In this document: positions 57,718 through 64,000 of the stretch, one piece after another
How positions within the stretch are numbered: position 1 is the first letter of the stretch
Layout of the letters: the number at the start of each line of letters is the position of its first letter
DNA from: Crystallibacter degradans
GTDB taxonomy: Bacteria; Actinomycetota; Actinomycetes; Actinomycetales; Micrococcaceae
NCBI RefSeq assembly: GCF_012952295.1
Contig: NZ_JABBCH010000001.1
Coordinates: 620,001-684,000 of the forward strand
Reading direction: 5' to 3'
Length of the DNA: 64,000 nucleotides
Translations under genes and position numbers: made by a program
Notes under the pieces: model-generated
The model's input: the letters and a program-made list of their open reading frames with translations, nothing else
What the model was told of the DNA's origin: nothing
Databases searched by the model: none

Positions 57718-59061
57718 ATGGCCAGGCCGGGTTGGGTCGAAAACGTCATATGGTGGCAGGTCTACCCTTTGGGGTTCGTCGGGGCGGAACGAGACGCTCC
57801 CGTTGAAGGCAGCGAGGTGCAGCACCGGCTGCCGCGGCTGACGGCGTGGCTGGACTATGTGGTGGAACTCGGTGCTTCCGGAATTGTGCTCGGACCGGTT
57901 TTCGCCGCCGAAACCCACGGCTACGACACCACCGACTACTTCCGCATCGATCCACGCCTCGGGGACGGAGCCGACTTTGAGGACCTCATTGCCGCGGCCC
58001 ATTCCCGGGGACTGCGGGTCCTGCTGGACGGGGTCTTCAACCATGTTGGCCGCAGTTTTGACCGGTTCCAGCAGGTTCTCAGGGAGGGGCCGGAAGCGCC
58101 GTCGTCGTCCTGGTTCAAGCTTTCCTGGCCCGAGGGGCAATGGAGCCCGGGCACGGAACCTGACTACGAGGACTTCGAGGGGCACCACCACCTGCTCGCC
58201 CTGAACCACGTGGAACCGCAGGTGCGCGATTTCGTGGTCGAGGTGATGAAGTACTGGCTGGCCCGCGGCGCGGATGGCTGGCGGCTGGATGCGGCCTATG
58301 CGGTTCCGCCGTCGTTCTGGGCGCCGGTGCTGGACACGGTCCGCGCCGACTATCCGGACGCGTACTTCGTCGGCGAGTTCATCCACGGGGATTACGCCGC
58401 TGCCGTGGCGGAGGGCGGGCTCGACTCGGTGACCCAGTACGAGCTGTGGAAGGCCGTCTGGAGTTCGCTCAACGACGTCAACCTCTACGAACTGTCCGCC
58501 GCGCTGGACCGGCACAACGGCTTCCTCGAGTCCTTCGCCCCGCTGACCTTCGTGGGCAACCATGACGTCACCAGGCTGGCCAGCAAGCTGAGCAATACCG
58601 CGCTGCTGCCCCACGCCGTCGTTATCCTCCTGACGCTGGGAGGCACGCCTTCCATCTATGCCGGCGACGAACAGGGGTTCCGCGGCGTGAAGGAGGACCG
58701 TGCCGGCGGGGACGACGCGGTCCGGCCGGCGTTCCCCGACAGTCCGGCGGAGCTCAGCAACCTGGGCGCGGACATTTTCCGGCTGCATCAGGAGCTGATC
58801 GGCGTCCGGCGTCGTCATCCCTGGTTGCACCGGGCGCACACCCGGGTTCTGGCCCTGGCCAACGAACACCTTGTCTACGAAGCGCAGGCCGACGGGCATT
58901 CCCTCACCGTGGCGCTCAACCTCGCCGGCAGTCCCGTGAGCGTCGACGCGCCTGCTGGCGCCCGCGCGGTTTTGGCCCGCGGCGGCGACGTCCAGGTGGG
59001 CGGCGACGGGCTGGAGCTGGGCCCCTTCGCCTGGGCTATCCTCGGCAGCGGGGACGACTGA
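57718..59061 (+). CDS. Alpha-amylase family (GH13) glycosidase
   Basis: A 447-residue intracellular GH13 enzyme. The four conserved regions are visible: LLDGVFNHVGR (region I), GWRLDAAYA with nucleophile Asp (II), YFVGEFIHGDY with acid/base Glu (III), and FVGNHDVTRLA with the stabilising Asp (IV). It starts WVENVIWWQVYPLGFVGAER, without a signal peptide. The small size and QVYPLGF motif resemble intracellular alpha-glucosidase or trehalose/maltose-type enzymes. Specificity cannot be assigned. AAAGAGG gives the start. Monocistronic, divergent from the reductase-desaturase operon. Confidence 0.9.
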   Translation: MARPGWVENVIWWQVYPLGFVGAERDAPVEGSEVQHRLPRLTAWLDYVVELGASGIVLGPVFAAETHGYDTTDYFRIDPRLGDGADFEDLIAAAHSRGLRVLLDGVFNHVGRSFDRFQQVLREGPEAPSSSWFKLSWPEGQWSPGTEPDYEDFEGHHHLLALNHVEPQVRDFVVEVMKYWLARGADGWRLDAAYAVPPSFWAPVLDTVRADYPDAYFVGEFIHGDYAAAVAEGGLDSVTQYELWKAVWSSLNDVNLYELSAALDRHNGFLESFAPLTFVGNHDVTRLASKLSNTALLPHAVVILLTLGGTPSIYAGDEQGFRGVKEDRAGGDDAVRPAFPDSPAELSNLGADIFRLHQELIGVRRRHPWLHRAHTRVLALANEHLVYEAQADGHSLTVALNLAGSPVSVDAPAGARAVLARGGDVQVGGDGLELGPFAWAILGSGDD

Positions 59062-59201
59062 GCGCATGTGTCCGGCATTACTCCCGCCACGGGGCAGTAT
59101 GCCGCCAGAAGCCTTGCCGTTGGCCTATACTTTTTCGGTACGGTTCAGCAGCGGGCCGCTTTGGATTGCTCTTCGACGGGCTGGACGGGCCCGCGCAGTG
59201 C

Positions 59202-59969
59202 ATGAGTGAAACGGCGCCAACGGTCTTGAGCACTGAGTCCACCGCTAAAACAGATACCCACTTGAGCCAGCACCTTCAGGAACTGGTTCTCAACAGCACC
59301 GACGTCGGGGAATTCCTGGACGGGATGGCACGCCTGTCATCCTCCAGCCTCTCCACCCCTGGGGACGAGGTGCTCACAGGCATAACCCTGCTCCGGCACA
59401 AGAGGTCAGCCACCGTGGCCAGCAGCAGCGAAGACGCGCAGGCCATGGACGAGATCCAGTACGCTTTCGGCGACGGCCCGTGCATGACCGCCTCACGTGA
59501 CCAGGTCAATGTCCTCATTCCCGATCTTCAGACGGAAGAGCGGTGGCCGCAATATACGACGGCGGTGCTCCAGCACGGCGTGCGCGCCATCCTTGCCGTT
59601 CCGTTCCACCTTCAGGAAGACACCAAGGCCGCGCTGAACCTCTACTCCCACCGGCCAGGACGGTTCGACGAGAAGTCCGTTGAGCTGGTTGAGCAGTTCG
59701 TGCGGCAGACGTCACTGGGCCTGATGCTGGCGGTCCGCGTGGCCCACCTCGCCGAAACCGCCGACAATCTGAAGGCCGCGCTGGTCTCCCGGACGGACAT
59801 CGACGTCGCCGTGGGCATCATCATGGCGCAGAACCGGTGCAGCCAGGAATCCGCCGTCGAAATCCTGAAGACGGCGTCCAGCGCCCGGAACATCAAGCTG
59901 CGCGAGGTCGCGGCGGGAATCGTGACCTCGCTGGACCAGGGGCCGGCGAGGACCTTCTACGAGGATTAG
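59202..59969 (+). CDS. GAF-ANTAR RNA-binding antiterminator
   Basis: A 255-residue signalling protein. Residues about 30-175 form a GAF sensor: GEFLDGMARLSSSSLSTPGD, YAFGDGPCMTASRDQ, GVRAILAVPFHLQEDTKAAL and NLYSHRPGRFDEKSVELVEQ. Residues about 185-250 are ANTAR: LVSRTDIDVAVGIIMAQNRC, QESAVEILKTASSARNIKLR, EVAAGIVTSL. ANTAR domains bind paired hairpins in mRNA leaders and prevent transcription termination in response to a signal. No kinase adjoins, so it probably senses a ligand directly. ATG 59202 lacks an evident ribosome-binding site; an upstream start at 59166 is possible. Confidence 0.9.
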   Translation: MSETAPTVLSTESTAKTDTHLSQHLQELVLNSTDVGEFLDGMARLSSSSLSTPGDEVLTGITLLRHKRSATVASSSEDAQAMDEIQYAFGDGPCMTASRDQVNVLIPDLQTEERWPQYTTAVLQHGVRAILAVPFHLQEDTKAALNLYSHRPGRFDEKSVELVEQFVRQTSLGLMLAVRVAHLAETADNLKAALVSRTDIDVAVGIIMAQNRCSQESAVEILKTASSARNIKLREVAAGIVTSLDQGPARTFYED

Positions 59970-60063
59970 GTAGCGCCAGGCTTCGCCCGCGGGGTCCGGC
60001 TGGAATAACTTGTCTGCCCGCTTGGTTGCCCCTGCGGAAGCATTGTTAAGAAGAAGGACTTTT

Positions 60064-61137
60064 GTGAGCCTGTTTACCCCGCTGTCCGTTGGCGCCCTCG
60101 ACCTCTCCAACCGCCTCATCATGGCGCCGCTGACCCGCATGCGCTCCGGCGTGAACGGCGTTCCGGGACCGCTCGTCGTCGAGCACTACCGGCAGCGCGC
60201 TTCGCTGGGCCTGATCGTCACCGAGGGCGCCTACCCCAGCTACGCGGGACAGGGCTTCCAGCGCCAGCCGGGCCTGGTCACGCCGGAACAGATCGACGGC
60301 TGGCGGGCTGTCGCAGACGCTGTCCATCACGACGGCGGACGGATCGTCGCCCAGGTCATGCACGCCGGCCGCGTCACGCACGAAGCCACCAACGGCGGCC
60401 ACGAAGTCGTCGCGCCCAGCGCCATAGCGATCGACGGCGAGACCCGCACCTATGACGGCAAAAAGCCGTACCCTGTTCCCCGCGCCCTGGACACCGATGA
60501 GCTGCCGGGCATCATCGACGAGTTTGTGCTGGCCTCGCGGAACGCGGTGGAAGCAGACCTGGACGGGGTGGAACTGCACTCGGCCAACGGCTACCTGCTG
60601 CACGAGTTCCTCGCACCGAGCTCAAACCAGCGCACCGATCAGTACGGCGGATCGCCGGAGAACCGCGCACGGTTCGTCATCGAGGTTGCCGCAGCCGTTG
60701 CCGCCGAGATCGGCGCTGACCGGGTGGGCATCCGTATCTCCCCGGAACACAATGTCCAGGGCGCCCTGGAACTGGATGCCGAAGAGACCCGGGCGACCTA
60801 TGCCGCGCTGATGGACGGCCTTGCCCCGCTGGGCCTGGCCTACCTGAGCATCCTGCACAAGGAGCCGGCCGGCGCACTCGTCCAGGAACTGCGCGCGCGC
60901 TTTGGCGGTCCGGTGCTGCTCAACAACGGCTTCGGCGTCATTACCACCCGCGAAGAAGCGCTGGCCATCCTCGACGACGGACTTGCCGACGGCGTTGTGG
61001 TGGGCCGCCCGGCCATCGCGAATCCGGACCTTGCCCGCCGCTGGCAGGAAAACCTTCCCCTGAACGATCCGGACTCGAAGACTTTCTACACCGACGGCGC
61101 CTCCGGCTACACGGACTACCCGTACGTGGCGAACTAG
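60064..61137 (+). CDS. Old yellow enzyme family alkene reductase
   Basis: A 357-residue FMN barrel that reduces activated C=C bonds or nitro groups with NAD(P)H. LFTPLSVGALDLSNRLIMAP then LTRMRS is the OYE start; QVMHAGRVTHEATNGG carries the substrate-binding His pair (here HAGR); VELHSANGYLLHEFLAPSSN and RTDQYGGSPENRARFVIEV are diagnostic. GVVVGRPAIANPDLARRW ends the phosphate-binding region. It is close to NemA/XenB-type classical OYE. GTG 60064 is chosen because AAGGA lies 6-10 bases upstream; the upstream in-frame ATG at 60010 adds residues without similarity. Stand-alone gene. Confidence 0.92.
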   Translation: MSLFTPLSVGALDLSNRLIMAPLTRMRSGVNGVPGPLVVEHYRQRASLGLIVTEGAYPSYAGQGFQRQPGLVTPEQIDGWRAVADAVHHDGGRIVAQVMHAGRVTHEATNGGHEVVAPSAIAIDGETRTYDGKKPYPVPRALDTDELPGIIDEFVLASRNAVEADLDGVELHSANGYLLHEFLAPSSNQRTDQYGGSPENRARFVIEVAAAVAAEIGADRVGIRISPEHNVQGALELDAEETRATYAALMDGLAPLGLAYLSILHKEPAGALVQELRARFGGPVLLNNGFGVITTREEALAILDDGLADGVVVGRPAIANPDLARRWQENLPLNDPDSKTFYTDGASGYTDYPYVAN

Positions 61138-61166
61138 GCAGCTCCTAGGCCGGACGCAACTTCGGC

Positions 61167-61556
61167 CTAGAGTCGGACGTAGGCCCAGCCTTCCCATTGC
61201 CTGCTAGCCAGGTGGGCGATGGCGGCCGGGACTGCGGCCACGCCCGGCAGCAGTTGCTCAGGCGGCACGGCGGCGGAACGCAAGCTGTTTCCGCAGGCCA
61301 GAACCCGGATCTGCCGCTCCAGGACGGCGCTGATTTCGCCGGCAAACCCGGATCCGCCGGAGAGCAGGGCAACCCCGGGGCCCTGGATGACCACTTCGAT
61401 AGCGGTCCCCGCCGGAAGCGCGTCTGCCGCGTTGGTTGCGCTGCGCAGCACCCCCGGCAGCCAGTCCTGGGCGCCCGGGCCCGCGCCGTGAACCAGCAGC
61501 CCCATCGCCCTGAATTCGGCACGGGCATCTTGCATGGGATTGTCCACCGTTGGCAT
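61167..61556 (-). CDS. DsrE-like family protein
   Basis: A 129-residue protein of the DsrE/DsrF-like fold: MGLLVHGAGPGAQDWLPGVL, AGTAIEVVIQGPGVALLSGG, VLERQIRVLACGNSLRSAAV with a conserved Cys in ACGNSL, and LLPGVAAVPAAIAHLASRQW ending WAYVRL. Proteins of this shape take part in sulfur transfer or act as small unknown folds; the single Cys could carry sulfur. ATG 61556 has AGGAGGAA in front. Divergent from the lipoprotein gene (start 61636). Confidence 0.75.
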   Translation of the reverse strand: MPTVDNPMQDARAEFRAMGLLVHGAGPGAQDWLPGVLRSATNAADALPAGTAIEVVIQGPGVALLSGGSGFAGEISAVLERQIRVLACGNSLRSAAVPPEQLLPGVAAVPAAIAHLASRQWEGWAYVRL

Positions 61557-61635
61557 GGTTCCTCCTCGGTCGATCCTGAGCCCGCGACGCGCGGGCGGGA
61601 AAAGTCTTCCTGTGCATGGTAGCGTGGCCACCGAA

Positions 61636-62982
61636 ATGTATAGACATTCAGGACGGCGAACCGCTGCGAGCCTTGTCCTTGTCGCTTTGCTCGGTGTTAC
61701 TGGCTGCTCGCCAGATACCGCTTTGCCCACCGCGCACCGGGTAGATATCGGCAACCCGCCCACCTCGCCTCACAATGAAACCGGGGATCGGCCCGCCGCC
61801 GTCACGCCCACTGGCCCCATAACATCCGGCGGCTCAATCGGCTCGACGGGCTCAACCGGCTCAACCGGCTCAACCGGCTCAACCGGCTCAACCGGCTCAA
61901 CCGATGGTGCGCGCTTCTTCCCCGGATTCGAGGTGGCTTCCGCGGTCAGGATCGACAGCGCCCCGGCGGCCCTGGGTGCCACCTTCATCGGTTCCGCTTT
62001 CCCCCGGGACGGCCGCTCATCGCTAAGCTTCTACGGCTTCAACGTTGCGGGCACCCTCTGGCGCATTGATACCAATCCGTCCTGTATGGGAACTGTGCTT
62101 ACCAGCGTTGGCGGGGAACCCGCCGTCGTTATTCTTGATTCCGACGCCGGAAAGGACGGGCAGGGTCCGGTCAGCATCACGACGGCCACCGCCTTCTCTG
62201 CCGCCAGCGGCGACGTGCTGTGGGGACCCACTGAGGTTCCCGGCCCCTCCGCGGGAAACGGACTCATCTTCGCCAATACGCCGAAGGCGCTCACGGCCGG
62301 AACCACTCCAGGCACGCTGCTGGACGCGAACACCGGGACCGTGATCGAAACCCCGGCGGGTGAAACTGCTCTCTATGAGCATCACGGCACAGCCTTGATC
62401 GGCTCCGGAACCGGATTCTCGGCCGTTGATACCGGCTCCGGCGGCACCCTGTGGTCCGCGGATGAGTTCACCCGGCCGAACGGGACAACGCCGGGCGCGA
62501 CAGTCCGATTCACCGGCAGCTACGGGCCGGCAACCGGGGGCATCGTGGTGCTGCGCTGGGAGGAACAGGGCAAGGAGCCTCAGGACGTTATTTACAGTCT
62601 TCGAACCGGCGAACTGCTGGGACAGCTGGCCGGCTCGCCGGCCGGAATGGCAGCGGTGGACGAGTCGTCCGGCACGGTCCTGCTGGCGTCGGAACTGGGC
62701 GACGGCTCGCAGGTGATCACGGCCCTCCGCCCTGATGAAGGCACCCTGTGGACCAAGAGCTTCGCCCGCAGCGCGAGAATCACAGCAGCCGGCCCTGGCG
62801 TGGCCTACGCCGAGCTCGACGGCGTGGCGGCCAGGATCGATATAGAGTCCGGCGCCATTCTGGACACGGGCGACTTTGTCCTTCCGGTGTCCATGCTGGC
62901 CGATGGGACGGCCCTGTTCCCGACGAAGGAGCGGACCGTCTACGCCATTGCCGTCCCCGAAAAGCAGGACACCCCGGGATAG
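61636..62982 (+). CDS. Lipoprotein with GST-repeat linker and PQQ-like beta-propeller
   Basis: A 448-residue exported lipoprotein. Residues 7-24 are a lipoprotein signal: TAASLVLVALLGVTGC, with the lipid-attached Cys at 24. A Gly-Ser-Thr linker, about residues 65-90, is made of eight GS(T/I)-type triplet repeats encoded by a 9-bp tandem repeat at 61831-61902. The remainder, from about 95, looks like a PQQ/WD-type propeller: SAASGDVLWGPTEVPGPSAG, GTVIETPAGETALYEHHGTA, DTGSGGTLWSADEFTRPNGT, YAELDGVAARIDIESGAILD. Its role is unknown. The ATG is chosen for the signal peptide; the ribosome-binding site is weak and a GTG a few codons upstream is possible. Confidence 0.75.
   Translation: MYRHSGRRTAASLVLVALLGVTGCSPDTALPTAHRVDIGNPPTSPHNETGDRPAAVTPTGPITSGGSIGSTGSTGSTGSTGSTGSTGSTDGARFFPGFEVASAVRIDSAPAALGATFIGSAFPRDGRSSLSFYGFNVAGTLWRIDTNPSCMGTVLTSVGGEPAVVILDSDAGKDGQGPVSITTATAFSAASGDVLWGPTEVPGPSAGNGLIFANTPKALTAGTTPGTLLDANTGTVIETPAGETALYEHHGTALIGSGTGFSAVDTGSGGTLWSADEFTRPNGTTPGATVRFTGSYGPATGGIVVLRWEEQGKEPQDVIYSLRTGELLGQLAGSPAGMAAVDESSGTVLLASELGDGSQVITALRPDEGTLWTKSFARSARITAAGPGVAYAELDGVAARIDIESGAILDTGDFVLPVSMLADGTALFPTKERTVYAIAVPEKQDTPG
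61831..61902 (+). repeat. 9-bp tandem repeat encoding GST units
   Basis: Eight head-to-tail units of GGCTCAACC (first two degenerate: GGCTCAATC and GGCTCGACG, then six perfect). It encodes Gly-Ser-Thr repeats in the lipoprotein linker. Unit number should vary between strains because perfect in-frame 9-mers slip without changing the frame. Confidence 0.95.
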
Positions 62983-62999
62983 GTTCGTACGCCGGAGAT

Positions 63000-63500
63000 T
63001 CAGCGGCCGGTGAGTGCCGGCGTCGTTGTTTTCTGCGGTACCGTGTAGCGGTCTTCGGACGTTGCACGCCGGAAGAACGCCCAGCCCAGCAGGCCGATCG
63101 ACACCACTGCCAGCAGCGGCTGGACCGGCTCAAAATACTGCATGGCGCCGGAGGTGCCCAGGGCCAGGAGTACCAGCTTGTTGCAGACCGGGCAGCCGAC
63201 GGCGAAGAAGGAGACAATGGCGCCCGCGACTCCGATCCGCTGCCCGCGCTCTGGCGACACCTCCGGCAATCGCGCCACGTAGGTCGCGGCCACCAAACCG
63301 GCCAGCGCGGCCGTGATGGCCAGAACCGGGAAGGACCACCAGGTCGGCGGAACCTCCCGGACGAAAAACGGCGTGTTGATCAGGTCGGTCGGGACGGCCA
63401 CCACTACATACGTGGCGGTTGCGGCTGCGAGCGCGGCCAGCCAGCGCCGGCGCGGCCACAGCGCAAGCGCCCCCTTCAGCGGCACAAGGCCGCTTTTCAT
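63000..63500 (-). CDS. Membrane protein with CPVC motif, CcdA partner
   Basis: A 166-residue protein with four hydrophobic segments and the redox-like motif FFAVGCPVCNKLVLLALG near residues 108-114. WWSFPVLAITAALAGLVAAT and PLLAVVSIGLLGWAFFRR are membrane helices. CPVC close to a membrane helix suggests thiol-disulfide exchange, in line with the overlapping ccdA gene (ATGA at 63497-63500), which moves electrons to extracytoplasmic thiols. Similar small proteins next to CcdA in Arthrobacter-like genomes have no established function. Start ATG 63500. Confidence 0.75.
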   Translation of the reverse strand: MKSGLVPLKGALALWPRRRWLAALAAATATYVVVAVPTDLINTPFFVREVPPTWWSFPVLAITAALAGLVAATYVARLPEVSPERGQRIGVAGAIVSFFAVGCPVCNKLVLLALGTSGAMQYFEPVQPLLAVVSIGLLGWAFFRRATSEDRYTVPQKTTTPALTGR

Positions 63501-64000
63501 CGCTCTTCCTTGTTCTTGTTGTCCCGGGTCGCAGCGCTGACCGAGGCGAAGTCGCCACTTGCGCGCGGGGTCCGCTGGCTCCTGAGATACAGCACGACGG
63601 CGACAACCAGCACCACCGCGGCGATGCCGGCGAAGACCAGGTTGGAGACGCCGGACGCCGCGCCGCTGACCGTGGTTTCCAACCGGAACTGGTCTCCCAC
63701 GCTGAGCATGCCGCCCAGCCCTGCCGTTCCGTCCGTCACCAGCAGCAGGACTCCGATGCCGATGGAGAGCATGCCGGAAATGACCACGATCCAAGAGTTG
63801 GACCAGCGGCCGATCACCAGCGGCCGCGGACGCAGCCAGCGGCGCCCGCTGATGCCCAGCCGATCCCAGACCAGCGCCAGCACAAAGAGCGGCAGCGCCA
63901 TGCCGAGCGCATAAATCGCCAGCAGGATGCCGCCGTACATTGCGTTACTGCCGACGGCCGCCACGGTCAGGATGGAGCCGAGGATCGGGCCGGTGCAGAC
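63497..64000 (-). CDS. ccdA: CcdA family cytochrome c biogenesis / thiol transporter, 5' part beyond window
   Basis: The visible 167 codons read GPILGSILTVAAVGSNAMYG from the right edge, with a CTGP just before it at the edge, then LAIYALGMALPLFVLALVWD, VVISGMLSIGIGVLLLVTDG and a last helix. This is the C-terminal half of a CcdA/DsbD transmembrane domain, with the second conserved Cys in CTGPILGS. CcdA carries reducing power across the membrane to thioredoxin-like proteins. The N-terminus and start lie beyond 64000. The C-terminal 40 residues (ASGDFASVSAATRDNKNKEE) are hydrophilic. Its stop overlaps the CPVC protein start. Confidence 0.85.
   Translation of the reverse strand, partial: VCTGPILGSILTVAAVGSNAMYGGILLAIYALGMALPLFVLALVWDRLGISGRRWLRPRPLVIGRWSNSWIVVISGMLSIGIGVLLLVTDGTAGLGGMLSVGDQFRLETTVSGAASGVSNLVFAGIAAVVLVVAVVLYLRSQRTPRASGDFASVSAATRDNKNKEER

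Noticed and set aside
61831-61902. Tandem repeat considered as a CRISPR-like array
   Set aside because: Units are 9 bp, contiguous, without spacers, and lie inside a coding frame.

Overview
The window is high-GC, densely packed actinobacterial chromosome and most resembles Arthrobacter or a close relative in the Micrococcaceae. The reasons are a complete C50 carotenoid operon of the decaprenoxanthin type (crtE-crtB-crtI-crtYe-crtYf-crtEb), a DUF222/HNH protein, a GAF-ANTAR protein, a mycobacterial-style desaturase/reductase pair, frequent GTG and TTG starts, and many 1-8 nt gene overlaps. This assignment rests on protein content read by eye, not on a database search. No rRNA, tRNA or CRISPR array was seen.

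Layout. 1-6.1 kb is an accessory stretch: a T4 Beta-family gene cut by the left edge, a VOC protein, a drug-type MFS pump, a 65-bp duplicate of that pump's 3' end, an IS3 transposase remnant, a TM2/Ltp surface protein, an orphan antitoxin, and two paralogous tiny Cys-rich peptide genes (3218-3367 and 5951-6064). 6.1-13.5 kb is a ureide/hydantoin-type catabolic locus: allantoinase, racemase and NCS1 permease on the minus strand, with a GntR regulator, FAH hydrolase and GntP permease on the plus strand; a nearly identical palindrome lies before the permease and before the FAH gene. 13.5-25.3 kb holds a secreted GH3 enzyme, a DUF2306/TetR pair with twin operators, a RES/Xre toxin-antitoxin pair, a hydrolase/HTH/MFS group, an SRPBCC protein, and alcohol dehydrogenase with its MerR regulator. 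25.3-32.5 kb holds central-metabolism and small stress genes: HIBCH-like hydrolase, PEP synthase, PNPOx-like protein, cupin, DsbA-like protein, and an ArsR/CDF metal pair.

32.5-38.7 kb carries a compact operon of unknown product (acyl-CoA dehydrogenase homologue, PIG-L/methyltransferase fusion, GT2), then Dps, a CPA1 antiporter and a TspO-like protein. 38.8-48.9 kb is a photoprotection island: photolyase-GT2-SDR on the plus strand runs into the crt operon on the minus strand, with idi divergent from crtE and a MarR gene beyond it. The same 15-bp operator-like element (T-C/T-TCG, 5 nt, CGAGA) lies in the crtE/idi gap and in the tspO-like/phr gap, which suggests joint control of DNA repair and pigment synthesis.

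49-64 kb holds small membrane proteins, the DUF222/HNH protein, a sugar porter, a hemerythrin protein, a fatty-acid desaturase with its ferredoxin reductase, a GH13 enzyme, GAF-ANTAR, an old yellow enzyme, a DsrE protein, a lipoprotein with a GST-repeat linker, and a CPVC membrane protein overlapping a CcdA gene cut by the right edge.

The strongest candidates for something undescribed are the twin Cys-rich peptide genes, the shared crt/phr element, and the acyl-CoA dehydrogenase/PIG-L-methyltransferase/GT2 operon.
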